Source: Thiomargarita sp. (GTDB lineage Bacteria > Pseudomonadota > Gammaproteobacteria > Beggiatoales > Beggiatoaceae). From it: 64,000 bases of DNA. The DNA lies in contig DYNP01000002.1 in the NCBI GenBank assembly GCA_020721005.1, forward strand, positions 253,598 to 317,597, in the 5' to 3' direction. Made by a program: the position numbers and the translations under genes. Of this stretch, positions 33,501 to 48,500 are shown one piece after another. The notes under the pieces were generated by a model, which was not told the origin of the DNA, did not search any database, and saw only the letters and a list, made by a program, of their open reading frames with translations. How positions within the stretch are numbered: the stretch's first letter is position 1; each line of letters begins with the position of its first letter.

Positions 33501-36500
33501 GACTGGCTGAAAACCCGTTTACCGGATTACATGATTCCGGCGAGTTTCACGGTGTTGGACAAACTGCCCCTGACCTCCAACGGCAAGATAGACCGCAAGG
33601 CGCTGCCCGCGCCCGAGATGCAGAGCCGGGATACAACCCGCCTGATCAAGCCCAAAACCGCGTTGGAACAAAAAATTGCCGCTGTGTGGCGAAAGGTTCT
33701 CAAACTGGAACAGGTGGGCATCCAGGATAATTTCTTTGATCTGGGCGGCCATTCCCTGCTGTTGCTTCAGGTGTTGAGCCAGTTGCAGGAGACGCTGAAT
33801 CTATCCCTGCCGCTGGTAACGCTGTTCCAATACCCCACGATACAAAGCCTGGCCGCCCATCTCGCCAGTGACAAGGCCACTGCGCCGATCTTGGGCGCGG
33901 ACACCGCACAGCGCGACAATCCGCCTAACGACCATGCCGATGACATTGCCATCATCGGCATGGCCGGGCGTTTTCCAGGCGCGGCAGACATTGATGCGTT
34001 TTGGGAAAATCTGCGTAACGGTGTCGAATCCATTCAATTCTTTTCGGATGAAGAATTGCTGGCAAGCGGCATCGATCCCCAGGTGTTCAATCATCCACAT
34101 TACGTTCGTGCTGGCGGCGTGATCGAGCAGCCGGAATTTTTCGATGCCGCGTTTTTTGGCTTCCCGCCCAGCGAGGCGGAATTGCTAGACCCGCAACAGC
34201 GCTTGTTTATGGAAACGGCCTGGACCGCGATTGAACACGCCGGCTATGATGTAAACCGTATGCCGTTCGCGGTCGGCATCTTTGCCGGGGCGGGTGCCAG
34301 CTCCTATTTTCTCAATAACTTATGGCCGAACCAGGCATTGCTGGCGCGGTTCGGGCAGCAGCAAGTGCTGATGAGCGGCGACAAGGATTTTCTGGCCGCC
34401 AGGGTAGCCTATAAACTGAATTTGCGCGGCCCAGTGGTCAGTCTCAATACCGCGTGCTCGACCTCGCTGGTGGCGGTACACATGGCGCGGCAGAGTCTGT
34501 TGCAGAACGAATGCCGGATGGCGCTGGCTGGCGGCGTGAGCGTGTTCTTCCCGCACAAACAAGGCTATCTGTATCAGGAAGGCAACATTCTGTCGCCGGA
34601 TGGACATTGTCGTGCCTTCGATGCGGATGCAAAAGGCACAGTGGGCGGCGCAGGCGTGGCGATTGTCGTACTGAAGCGTCTCTGTCACGCCCAGGAAGAT
34701 GGCGATGCCATTCATGCGATAATTAAAGGTTCGGCGATTAACAACGATGGCATGGCCCGCATGGGGTTTACCGCGCCTAGCGTGACCGGTCAGTCACAGG
34801 TCATTCGCGACGCCATGCGCGGGTTGGATTATGAATCCATCAGCTATATTGAAACGCACGGCACTGGCACCTTGTTGGGCGACCCGATTGAAGTCAGCGC
34901 ATTGCAGCAAGCGTATAAAGCGGGCACGAATAAAACCGGTTACTGCGCCTTGGGCGCGGTCAAGACCAACATCGGCCATCTGGATACAGCGGCAGGCGTT
35001 GCTGGTCTGATTAAGGTGGTATTAGCCCTCAAGCACCGTGAAATTCCGCCCACTTTACATTTCAAATCGCCCAATCCACAAATTGACTTCACCAACAGCC
35101 CGTTCTTCGTCAATACCGAACTCAAACCCTGGCAAGCCGACGCGCCCCGGCGGGCCGGGGTCAGTTCCTTCGGTATCGGCGGTACCAATGCCCATCTGGT
35201 GCTGGAAGAGGCGCCGGCGCAGGAATCTTCCGCTTCCCGCGCCTGGCAGTTGCTGTGCCTGTCTGCCAAATCAGATACTGCTTTGCGCCAGTATCGCAGC
35301 GATCTCGCCGACTATCTGGTCTCTCTCCCCGATCTGAAGCTGGCGGATGCCGCCTACACTTGCCACTCTGGGCGCGGCGCGTTTGCGTACCGGGGCTTTG
35401 TCGTGGGCCGCGATGCCAGCGAAATGGCCGCGCAACTGCGCCAAGAAAAATCCAGCCGTTGGCAGCAGGGCCGGGTGGGCGAGCAAGAGGCCAAGGTGGC
35501 ATTCATGTTCCCCGGACAAGGAACGCAATATATCAAAATGACGGAGAATTTGTACCAAAATGAACTGAAATACCGGGTAACGATTGACGAGTGCGCAGAA
35601 TTATTGATCCCTCACCTGCAACTGGACATCAGAGAAGCGTTGTTCAACCCCGATTCGCGGCAGGATATTCACCAAACCACATGGACTCAGCCCGCGTTAT
35701 TCACGGTTGAATATGCCTTAGCGCAGTTGTGGATACAGTGGGGCGTCCAACCGGCGGCATTCATAGGGCATAGTATCGGGGAATATGTTGCGGCTTGCTT
35801 GTCTGGGGTGTTTTCCCTGCAAGATGCGCTGGCTCTGGTCGCCTTCCGAGGGCGGTTAATCCAATCCTTACCGGCGGGAGAGATGCTGGCAGTGCCTCTT
35901 TCCGAACCACAAGCGCAAATGTGGTGTTCGGAGGCGATTTCCCTTGCGGCCATCAACCATCCCAAGCAATGCGTTCTTTCTGGTCTTCCCTCCGCTATTG
36001 CGCAATTGCAAGTCGCCTTGCAAGAGCAAGGAATCGAAAGTAAACGTTTGCAAACTTCTCATGCCTTTCATTCTCATCTGCTGGAACCGGTATTGGCAAC
36101 ATTTTTCGACCGCTTACAGCGAATCCAGTTTCAAAAGCCGAAATTTCCCTATCTATCCAACCTCACCGGTGATTGGATCAACCCGGAAGCGGTCACCCAT
36201 CCCCACTACTGGGTACAACATCTGCGGCATACGGTGCGTTTTGCCGACAATTTGGAGAATCTGTTTGCCAGTGGCGTGGATGTGCTGTTGGAGGTTGGAC
36301 CAGGACACTCTCTTTCTAAGTTGGCGCGCCGATATCCGGCTTACCCCGCCGACTGCATGGCTCTGCAAACGTTGCCGCCCGCCACCGATGTTTTGGAAGA
36401 AATACATCATTTACAGGAAACTGTGGGCCGGTGTTGGCTGCGCGGGATAAATCTCGACTGGCAAGCATTTTATGCGGATGAACAACGCTTGCGCTTGCCG

Positions 36501-39500
36501 CTGCCAACGTATCCATTTGAACGGCAACGCTACTGGATCGAACCCATAGCCAGCAACCCACTAGCTAACGCCAATATGCCAGCGTCCACCCAAGAAACCG
36601 CTGCAACGGTGGATGCTCGCTGCGCTGGGGAAACGGGACTGGTACCTAGCGTCCCCGATGACAACGCACCCAGTACCGAGACCGAACGAAAAGTCGCTGC
36701 AATTTGGCAGTTACTGTTAGGCGTTACACCGGGACGAGACGATGACTTTTTTACGCTGGGCGGAGATTCTTTGCTCAGTGTTCAAGTGTTATCGCGCCTG
36801 CGCGAATCCTTTGAAGTTGAAATTTCGCTCAATCTGCTGTTTGAACGTCCGGCTTTAAAAGACCTCGCCAACTGGCTGGACAGCCACCACGGCGCAGCGC
36901 CCGCCCGCCTGTCGCCGATTTTGCCCCAGCCTGCCGACGCGCCGCTGGTGATGTCGTTCGCCCAGCAACGGCTGCGTTTTCTGGCGCAACTGGAAGGCGA
37001 AAGTGCGACTTACAATCTTCCTGGCGTCGTGCATCTGGCGGGCAGATTGAATGAAAGCGCTCTGCGCAAGGCATTTACCGCGCTGATCCAGCGCCATGAC
37101 AGCCTGCGCCTGTCCTTTCCGGTCATCAACGGGGAAGCGCGTGTATGCAAGGGTGACGTTTATGATCCGGTGGACATTGAGGACATCAGCAAGCTGCCCG
37201 CTGCCGAACAGCAAGAAATCAGCAAAGCTTGGCTGGCTCGCCATGCCCAGACGCCGTTCAATCTGGACAGCGGTCCGCTGTTGCGCTTGAATGTCCTTAG
37301 GCTGAATGCCGAAGAACAGATCGCGCTGATCAATGTGCACCATATTATCAGCGACGGCTGGACTATCGGTCTGTTGATCCACGAGTGGAGCCAGTGTTAC
37401 AACGCCTATGCGCAAAACCGCCAGCCCGATTTGCCCGCGCTGCCGATTCAATACACAGATTATGCCGCTTGGCAACGGCAGTGGTTACAGGGCGAAGTGT
37501 TGGAACGGCAATTGGGCTACTGGAAACAGAAATTGGCCGATGCTCCCGCGTTGCTGGAACTGCCCACCGATTACCCGCGCCCAGCGATCATGCGTTATCA
37601 GGGCAGTTACCTGCGTCTCGCTGTTGATAGCGCATTGACGCAACAGATCAAGCAGTTCAGCCAGGATCAGGGAGTGACGATCTTTATGACCCTGCTGGCC
37701 GCTTTCAAGGTACTGCTGTATCGCTACAGCGGTCAGCAAGACCTGCAGGTCGGTACTCCGATAGCCGGACGAACCCGGCGTGAAACCGAGGGTCTGATTG
37801 GCTTTTTCGTCAATACCCTGGTGTTGCGCAGCGTGATTGCCGGAGAGAAAAGTTTCCTACACTTGTTACAACAAGTGAAACAAACGGAATTGGAAGCGCA
37901 CGAGCATCAAGATATTCCGTTTGAATATCTGGTAGAGAAATTGAATCCGGCGCGCAGCCTGAGCCATTCCCCCTTGTTCCAGGTCATGTTCGCCTTGCAG
38001 AATGCGCCGGAATATGCCTTGCAACTAGACGGTCTGCAAGCGCGTCTGCTGGAATCTGAGGCCAGTACCTCCAAGTTTGACCTGACCCTGAGTATCGAGG
38101 AACGGGGACAAGGTTTTACCTGCCACTGGGAATACAACACCGATCTGTTCCGCACCGCAACCATCGCCCGGATGCACGAGCACTGGCAAGTGCTGTTGCG
38201 TGGCATTCTGGCTGACCCGCGTCGGCAGATTGCCCACTTGCCGCTGTTGACCCCGGAAGAAATCTACCAACTGCAAGCGTGGAACGACACGGCGGTGGAT
38301 TATCCCAAAGATAAAACGATTGTGGATTTGTTTGAGGAGCAAGTTGAACAAACGCCGGATAATATTGCCGTCGTGTTTGAAGGCAAACTTTTAAGCTACC
38401 GGGAATTAAACCAAAAAGCCAACCAGATTGCGTATCATTTGCTCAATCTGAAAAATAATTCTGACCACTCGCCACTTGCCACTAACCCCTTAATCGCCAT
38501 CTGCGTCGAGCGTTCGCTGGAAATGGTAATTGGGCTATTAGGCATACTCAAGTCCGGCGGCGCGTACGTGCCGATAGACCCGAATTACCCAACAACGCGG
38601 ATTGAATACCTATTAAAAGACAGTGCTGCGCCGTTGTTACTGACGCAGAGTCACTTAAAAGCCCAACTGCCGGAATTATCCCAAGATTGCGCGGTGATAT
38701 GCTTAGATGAAACTAAATTCGCCGGACAATCCACGGCAAATCCAGGAGTAAAGTTAAAATCCACTGATTTGGTGTATGTGATTTACACCTCGGGTTCTAC
38801 GGGGATGCCGAAAGGAGTCATGATAGAACACCGTAATGTCATCAATCATCTGCATGGATTTGAACAACAAGCACCTCATGTAAAACCGCTGAGCAGCATT
38901 TTTACCGTGCCATTCAGTTTTGACCTTTCGGTCTGGGAAATTTTTAACCCCCTCTGTTATGGCGGCACATTGCACCTCTTATCCAAAGATAGGCTTCTGG
39001 AAATCGGCGCATTGGCAACTTATTTAACGGATAATCAGATTTCTACCGCGTATCTGCCGCCAGCACTACTGGAATCTGTTGCCAAGCATTTGCAACAGCA
39101 TGGAAATCCTTTGCAACGCTTGCTGGTCGGGGTTGAACCGATTCCTCAGAAAACACTCCAGGCATTCAGGGACATTGCAGACGAACTGTACATTATCAAT
39201 GGCTATGGCCCGACCGAAGCCACAGTCTGCGCAACTTTTTATTCTTTTACCCATGCCACGGACGGAGAACGGCGCACACCGATTGGCCGCCCGCCCGCTA
39301 ATTACCGGATTTATATTTTAGATGCCCAGCACCAACCGCAACCGCTCGGTATTCCCGGTGAACTGTGCATTGCCGGTGCCGGACTGGCGCGTGGTTATCT
39401 CAACCGCCCCGAATTAACTGCTGAGAAGTTTATTGAAATCGAATTATTCGGCCAAACCGAGCGCATCTATAAAACCGGCGACTTGGCGCGCTGGTTGCCG

Positions 39501-42500
39501 GATGGCAATTTGGAATATTTAGGCCGCATTGACCACCAAATCAAACTGCGTGGTTTCCGTATTGAGTTGGGAGAGATTGAAAGCGTGCTGGCGCAGCACG
39601 AAGCGGTCAAAGAAGTCGTGGTCACGCTGTATGAGGCTGATGGGAATAAGCGGCTGGTGGCGTATGTTGTAGAAAGTGGGCAAAATCCATTGCCCATCCT
39701 ACAGTTGCGCGATTGGCTCAAAACCCGCTTGCCCGACTACATGATTCCGGCACATTTCGTGGTGTTGGACAAATTGCCCTTAACTCCGAACGGCAAGATA
39801 GACCGCAAAGCCTTGCCCGCGCCGGAACGTGAAAGTGAGACCGGGGTTTTGCCGCTGACACCCAGCGAAGAGCTGCTGGCCGCATTGTGGAGCGCGGTGC
39901 TTACAGTAGAAACCATTCACCGCCACGCCAATTTCTTTGAATTGGGCGGTCATTCCCTGCTGGCAACCCAACTGGTCTCGCGTGTGCGCGAGGCATTTCA
40001 AACTGAATTGCCGGTACGCCAGTTATTTGAAACGCCAGTGTTGAGCGATTTGGCGGCTTGGCTGGATCAGCAGCAGCGCGGCGAAATTCTGCCGCCTCTG
40101 CAACCCCTGCCGGAGTTCGCGCCCCTGCGTCTTTCCGCCGCTCAGGAGCGGCTCTGGTTTCTTGCCAAATTGGAGGGACCATCCGCCACCTATAACATCC
40201 CAGCGGCGGTCAGATTGCATGGCAAGCTGGATATAGACGCGCTGCGCCAAACCTTTGCGCTGCTGACCGAACGCCATCAAAGCCTGCGCATGTATTTTCC
40301 GGATATTGACGGACAATCCACGCTCAAACTTCTGCCCGCCTATGACTCGCTACAGATCACCGATCTCAGCAGCCTCGCCGAAGATCAACAGGCGGCGGAA
40401 CTGCAAAGCGAGATTCTGCGGCACGGAGCCACCCCCTTTGATTTGGCCACTGGCCCGCTGTTGCGGAATGAGTTGCTGATATTAGGCCCCGGCGAGCATG
40501 TCCTGCTGTTCAACATGCACCACATCATTTCGGATGGCTGGTCTATGGCTATCCTGCTGCGAGAATCGGCGGCAATCTACAAGGCCATCGCGGCGGGACA
40601 GCCCCCAGTTTTGAAACCGCTGACAGCGCAGTATGCCGATTACGCGGCTTGGCAGCGAGCGGTTTTGACCGGTGATACGCTGTTTCGCCGGATTGCCTGG
40701 TGGAAAGAATACCTGGCTGGCATACTGCCCCTGCTGGAGTTGCCGACTGATCATCCGCGTCCAGCAAAGCAGAGTTTCCAGGGCGCTACCCTGCAAAGCG
40801 GGATTGGGACGGAGTTGACCCGGCGGCTCCAGGAATTGGCGCAACAGCAGGGCTGTACCCTGTTCATGACCTTGCTGGCCGCCTTCAGCGTCCTGTTGCA
40901 GCGCCACAGCGGCCAGAGCGACATCGTGATCGGCAGCCCGATTGCCAACCGCGCCCACAGCCAGACGGAAGACATCATCGGCTTTTTCGTCAATGTGCTG
41001 GCATTGCGTACCAGAATCGATCCAGAACAGTCCTTTACCGGGCTTCTGCGCCAGACCCGGCATAGCTGTCTGGGTGCTTATGCCCACCAGGACACGCCCT
41101 TCGAGACGCTGGTGGAGCAACTGCAACCCACGCGCAGTCTCGGCCACAGTCCGCTATTCCAAGTCATGCTTGCGCTGCAAAACAATGCCAGCGAAGCATT
41201 TGAACTGTCCGGACTGACAGTGACGCCCCTGCCGGTTGATTACCCGATGGCCAAGTTCGACTTGACCCTCACTGTCGAAGAAAAAGGCGGCCAACTCCAG
41301 TGCCACTGGGAATACGCCACCGATTTGTTCCAAGCCGAGACTATCGAGCGCATGGCCGGCCATTTTGCAGTCCTGCTCCGCGGCATCGTGGACAATCCGG
41401 GGCAGTCCATTGGCCGCCTGCCGTTGCTTACCGAGGCAGAACTCCAGCAATTGGCGGCCTGGAATGACACTAAGGCCGACTTCCCCAGCGATCAAACTCT
41501 GGTCAGCCTGTTTGAAGCCAGTGTCAATGCCACTCCAGACGGCATCGCCGTGGTATTCGAGGGCCAGTCCCTTACCTACCGGCAACTTAACGAACGGGTG
41601 AACCGGCTTGCCCACCACCTGCGCGAACTGTCCGCCATCAGCCAGCCCAGGCGCGCCGCCGACAATCTGATTGCCCTCTGCGTCAAGCGTTCTCTGGATA
41701 TGGTCGTTGGCCTGTTGGCCATCCTCAAGGCTGGCGGGGCTTATGTACCGATGGCCGACGATTGGCCGCTGGAACGGATGAAATACATCTTATCCACGCA
41801 AAAGATTCGGCATGTGCTCACCCAATACGAATTTCTGCCCGGCCTGCAAACCTTGCAGTGGGAGTTGCCGGAACTGAAGAATATCGTTTGCCTGGATATA
41901 GAAACCGCCGATATCCCCCTGGAAGCAATGGACACCGGCATTGTTCAATCCTTGTGGGACAGTGTCGCCGAACGCGCCGTTGACGACAGCAGTGCCGCCG
42001 GTTTCATCAGCAGTTACACCGGCGAGACATTCAGCGCCACCCAGATCGATGAGTACTCGCAGGGTATCTTGCAACATGTCAGTCCTTACCTGAAGCCGGA
42101 TGCCCGCCTGCTGGAAATCGGCTGCGGTTCGGGTTTGCTGATGTTTGCTATCGCCCCTAACGTGGGTCTCTATGTCGGTCTCGATCCGTCCGGGCTGACA
42201 CAGCAACGTAATCGTGCGCGTGTGCTTGAGCATGGCCATGCCAACATCGAGTTGATCACCGGGTTCGCCCATGAATTGGAGCGCATCCCGCAAGGCCCGT
42301 TCGATCTGATCCTGATGGCCAGTACCACGCAGTTTTTCCCAGGCTACCGCTATTTGCGGGCGACGCTGGCGGCAGCGTTGGACAAATTGGCGCCGGGTGG
42401 CGTGCTGGTCATTGCTGACGTCATGGATCCCCGGCAGAAAGACGCCTTCCGGCAGTCCCTGGATGATTTCAAAAAAGCCCTGCCCGCCGGCCAGACAGCC

Positions 42501-45500
42501 AGAATCAAGACCTCGTTGGACAGCGAGTTCTACATTGATGAAAACTTCTTCCAAGCGCTGCCGTTGATGCAGAATTCGGTGGCTGAGGTTTCGGTGATCA
42601 AGCGAGAAAGCGGATACACCAGTGAATTGCGTTATCGCTATGACGTTCTGGTGCAAAAGAAAACAAACGAAGTTGTGCCAACGAGTCAAGTAGCCGAACT
42701 ACCCAAGCAGGTTTGGACCAACTGGCATGTCAGCCAGCGGCCAGTGGAAAATCCGGCCCCGGTACTGACGCCGGACGACTTGGCCTACATCATCTACACC
42801 TCTGGCTCCACTGGTACGCCTAAGGGCGTGGAAATGCGCCACCAACCAGTCGTTAATCTGATCGACTGGGTCAACAAGACCTTTAATGTGAGTTGCAATG
42901 ACCGGCTGTTATTCGTTACGTCTTATTGTTTCGATCTATCGGTTTACGACGTGTTCGGTATCTTGGCCTGCGGTGGCTCGGTGCATATTGCTTCCAAAAC
43001 AGCGCTGCGGGAACCCCAGCGGCTGCTGCGGTTGCTCAGCGACGAGCGCATCACCTTCTGGGATTCCGCCCCGGCGGCGCTCCAACAGTTAGTAGCCTAT
43101 CAGGGAAATACTCCTATTCCGAGCAATGACTTGCGTCTGGTCTTCCTCAGCGGCGACTGGATACCGGTGAGCCTGCCGGACACCATCCGTGCGATCTACC
43201 CGAACGCCAAGGTGATCGGCCTGGGAGGCGCCACCGAGGCGGCAATCTGGTCTAATTATTATCCGATTGGCGAGGTTGATCCAAACTGGAACAGCATCCC
43301 CTACGGCAAGCCGATCCAGAACGCCCGCTATTACGTCCTCGACAGCCAACTTAATCAATGCCCTATAGGCGTACCAGGTTTCCTGTACATCGGCGGCGAC
43401 TGTCTGGCATCAGGCTACGCCAACGAGCCTGAGCAGACCGCGACCAAGTTCATCCCGTCGCCGTTCAGTGAAGAACCCGGTGCGCGTATCTACTATACCG
43501 GTGACTTGGCACGTTGGATGCCCGACGGCAACATGGAATTTTTGGGACGCATCGATAATCAGGTCAAGCTGCGCGGCTTCCGCATCGAGTTGGGGGAAAT
43601 CGAAACCGTTCTGACCCGGCACGACGCGGTCAAGGAGGCCATCGTCACGGTGCATCAACGCGAGGGTGAGAAGTCTCTAGTGGCCTATCTCCTAAAAGAG
43701 GAGTATGTCACCGATCAAGCCGCCTTGTTCGGCGAACTTCAGCTACATCTCAAAATTCAGCTGCCGGAGTACATGATCCCGGCTCACTTCATGGTTGTGG
43801 AGCATATCCCCTTGACCTCCAACGGCAAGGTTGACCGCAACTCGCTGCCGGCACCGGAGGCGATCCAGTCGGTTGGTGGGCAAGTGCCCGCCAACCCAAC
43901 CGAGGAATTGTTAGCCGCCATATGGGCGGATGTGCTCAAACGTGACGCCATCTACCGCGATGACCATTTCTTTGAACTCGGCGGCCACTCCTTGCTCGCC
44001 GCTCAGCTTGTCTCCCGTATCCGCGATGGTTTCAAAATCGAACTGCCGGTGCGGACGATCTTTGAATCGCCGCGCTTGTCGCAACTGGCGGCAGACATCC
44101 AAGCCGTCCGTCGCGAAGTGGATATGCCGTCCATCCTCCGGCAGGCCGTTGACGCACCCAAGGTATTGTCCTTCGCCCAACAACGCCTATGGTTCCTGGC
44201 GCATCTGGAAGGCCAGAATGCCGCGTATAACATGCCGTTTGCCCTGAAACTGCATGGACAATTAGCGGCAGCAGCTTTACATCAGGCCACCACGGCCTTG
44301 ATCCAGCGGCATGAGTGCCTGCGTCTGTGCTTCCTGGAAGTGGATGGCATCGGCACGGTAGAGCGCATTGCGTCCTACGATCCGTTCAACGTCATTGATC
44401 TCTCGGCTTTGTCGGATGCGGAGCGGGCACGCCAGGTCAATGACCAACTGGCGCGGCATGGCAAGGATGCCTTTGACCTCACCAGCGGCCCCTTGTTCAG
44501 CCTGCATTTGCTGCGCTTGGGCGAACAGGAACATGTGCTATTGTGCAACATGCACCACATCATCAGCGATGGCTGGTCTATGGGGGTCATGGTGCGGGAC
44601 TGGAGCGAACTTTACCGCGCCGCCACCGAACAACGGGAGCCGGTGCTGCCGGAATTGTCTATTCAGTACACCGACTATGCTGCTTGGCAAAAGGACTGGT
44701 TGCGCGGCGAGACCCTGAAAGCTCAGTTGTCTTACTGGCGCGACAAACTGACCGGCGCGCCGGAATTGCTGGATTTACCCACTGATTTTCCGCGCCCAGC
44801 GGTCAAGACCTATCAAGGCCAGCATCTGCAATCCACTCTGCCCGTTGATTTGGTAGACGACATCAAGCGCGTAAGCCACGAGCATGGCGCAACTGTGTTC
44901 ATGGGCTTGTTGTCGGCTTTCAACGTCTTGCTGTATCGCTACAGCCGGCAAACCGACGTGCTGGTTGGCAGCCCGATTGCCAATCGCACCCAACGGCAGA
45001 CCGAAGACTTGATTGGCTTTTTCGTCAATACCCTGGTGTTGCGCAGCCAACTCGACAGTCAGCAGACCTTTGTAGAACTGCTCCAGCAAGTTCGGCAAAC
45101 TGCGCTGGGGGCTTACAGCCATCAGGATATTCCGTTTGAGTTCCTGGTCGAGCAACTCAATCCGGCGCGCAGTACCAGCTATTCACCCCTGTTCCAGGTG
45201 ATGTTCATTCTGCAAAACACGCCGATGGAAGCCCTGGCATTCGGTGACATCAAAGTCGAAATTCTGGAGCCTGAACTGACCACCGCCAAGTTCGATTTGA
45301 CCCTGAGCATGACCGAAGTGGGTGGCGGCTTCATCTGCGATTGGGAATATTCCACCGACCTGTTCGAGGCGGATACCATCCTGCGCATGGCCGGGCATTT
45401 TGAAACCCTGCTGCGGGAACTGATGCGTGTCCCGGAACAAGCGGTGAGCGCTTTCTCCTTGCTGTCGCCGGCGGAAGCCGGGGAATTGCAGCGGTGGAAC

Positions 45501-48500
45501 GCGACTGCATTCGAGTATCCGCGCCACCAAACCATGGTGGATTTGTTTGAAGCGCAGGCCGCGCTGCATCCAGACAAGATTGCCGTCCGCTGCGCCAGCG
45601 CCGAGCTAAGTTTCGCGGAACTCAACGCGCAAGCCAACCAATTGGCGGCCTACCTGCGCGGCCTCGGCGTCGGCCAGGATACCCTGGTGGGTATTTGCGT
45701 GGAACGTTCCCTTGAGATGCTGGTTGGCCTGCTCGGCATCCTCAAGGCTGGCGGCGCTTACGTGCCCATGGACCTGGACTATCCACGGGAACGCCTGCGC
45801 GTCATGCTGGATGATTCCGCTATACAGGTATTGCTTACCCAGCAGCGCCTCATCAACCATCTGCCGGAAAGCGGCTTGACCCTGCTCTGCCTGGATCGCG
45901 GCTGGCCCGCCATCTCGGCGCATTCAACGGCGAATCCAGACAGATCGAGCAGCCCCAATCATCCGGCCTATGTGATCTTCACCTCAGGTTCCACCGGGCG
46001 GCCTAAGGGCGTGATGATCGAACATGGCGCGTTGCTGAATTTCTTGACCTATATGCGGCAACGTATCGGCATCCGGGAAAGCGACCGATTCCTGGCGCTG
46101 ACCACGCTATCCTTCGACATTGCGGGCCTGGAACTCTACCTGCCGCTCATCAGCGGCAGCCAAGTGGTGATCATTCCGCGCGAAACCGCGATGGATGGCG
46201 AACGGCTCATGCAAGCCATGGATGAACAGCGCATTACCATCATGCAAGCTACCCCGGCCACCTGGAAATTGCTGCTGCAAAGCGGCTGGCAACAGCGCGC
46301 GCCGTTGACCATCCTGTGCGGCGGCGAGTCCATGCCCGGCGAATTGGGTAAAAAACTACTAGAGAACAGCCAACAACTGTGGAATGTGTATGGACCGACC
46401 GAAACCACCATTTGGTCAACGATGCAGGACTGTACCCGCCAACCGGAACGGCCAGAATTGATTGGCCGCCCCATTGGCAATACCCAAATCTATATCTTGG
46501 ATGAACATGGCTGCGTGGTTCCGCCGGGCATGTCGGGCGAACTGTGCATCGGTGGGGATGGACTGGCCAGAGGGTATCTCAACCGTCCTGAATTAACCGC
46601 CGAGAAGTTTGTCGAGATGGATTTGTTCGGGCAGCGCCAGACTCTCTACAAGACCGGCGATCTGGCGCGTTTGTTGCGCAACGGTCATCTGGAGTGCCTG
46701 GGACGCATAGATCATCAGGTTAAGCTGCGCGGTTTCCGCATCGAACTGGGCGAGATCGAGGAAGCCCTCAACCGTCATCCGCGCTTACAGGAAGCCGCCG
46801 TGATTAGCAACCAGGCCAAGGATAGTCTGCTGGCTTATGTGGTGCCGCGTTCAGTTGCTGATGCCGACAGCCACGATCAAAGTACCCAGGCCGAACAAGT
46901 CAAGCGTTGGGAACAGGTATGGAGCGACGCCTACAGCCAGTCTTCCGCCGAGATCAAAGATACGCAACGCAATACCATTGGCTGGAACAGCAGTTACACT
47001 CTGGCGCCTATTCCAGAGGCGGAAATGCAAGAATGGCTGGATTGTACGATTGAACAAATCCTGGCCTTAGCGCCTACGCGCATCCTGGAAATCGGTTGCG
47101 GCACCGGCATGTTGTTGTTCCGCCTAGCGCCCCATTGCGAGCATTACGCTGGCGTGGACATTTCCCCGGCGGCTCTGCGCTGGATTGAACAGCAGACGCA
47201 GGGCTGGGCATTCGCGGATCGGGTCACGCTGCGGCAAGCCGCTGCTGATCAAATCAGCGGCATTGAGCCTGGTTCGGTGGACTTGGTGATTATCAACTCG
47301 GTGATTCAGTATTTCCCCTCGGTGGACTATCTGATCCGCGTGTTGCGCCAGGCCACAGAGTGGGTGGCTCCCGGCGGCCAAATTTTTGTGGGCGACGCGC
47401 GCAACTTCCAATTGCTGGAGGCTTTCCATGCTTCCATTCAATGGTTCCAGGCCGAGGCGGAATTAACCGCGACGCAGTTGCGCCAGCGGATCAGCGCTAG
47501 CCTCAAGCGGGAGCGGGAATTGCTGATTGACCCGGAATTCTTCTCCGCGCTGCAACAGGAATTGTCCGCCATCAGCCAAGCGCGGATACTACTGAAAAAC
47601 GGCGTTGCCGATAACGAGATGACCCGCTTCCGCTACGATGCGGTATTGTCTATCAGCGCGGCGGCGCAAGCGCCTGGCCAGGCGGTTCGGAAACTGGACT
47701 GGAGCCAGGACACGCTGACGCTGGACAAGCTCAGCCAAATGCTCGCGGATCACTGCGCGGATATTCTGGAAATCAGCGGCATCCCCAATGCCCGCCTAGC
47801 CACCGAACAACGCCTGCTGGCGCGGCTGGAGCATTTTGAAGGCACGGTGGCCGGCCTGAAGGAAGAAATGGCTGATGGCAAGGATGGCGCATGGGTTGCC
47901 CCGGAAAGCCTCCGCGCCCTGGCGCGGGACAAGTCTTATGCCTGTACTCTGCATTACGGCGACCGCTTCCGCTACACGGCGGCCTTGCAGCGCGTGACGC
48001 CTGAATTACCGCCTTATTTCGTGACCGTCAAAGCGGCATCAACCCCGCGCCCCTGGCGCAGTTATGCCAACGAGCCGGCGGTGGATATGTTAGACAAAAC
48101 CGCTTTTGCCGCTGAACTGCGCGATTATCTCCAGCAGCAGCTACCCGCCTATATGGTGCCAAGCAGCTTTACCGTATTGGACAAATTGCCGCTGACGCCC
48201 AACGGCAAGATCAACCGCAAAGCGCTGCCGGAGCCGGATGCGCAACGCCGGGGCAATGCCTATCAGCCGCCGCGCGACACCGTGGAACTGCAACTGGCGC
48301 AAATCTGGGAGGAACTGCTGAAAACCCATCCTGTCGGCATCAGCGACAATTTCTTTGACATCGGCGGGCATTCCCTGCTGGCCGTGCGCCTAGTGGCGCA
48401 GATTGAGCAAAAGTTCAACCAGCATATCTCGCTGAGTACGCTGTTCCATCACGGCACCATTGAGGACATCGCGAAAATTTTACGCCAGCAAAGCGAACGC

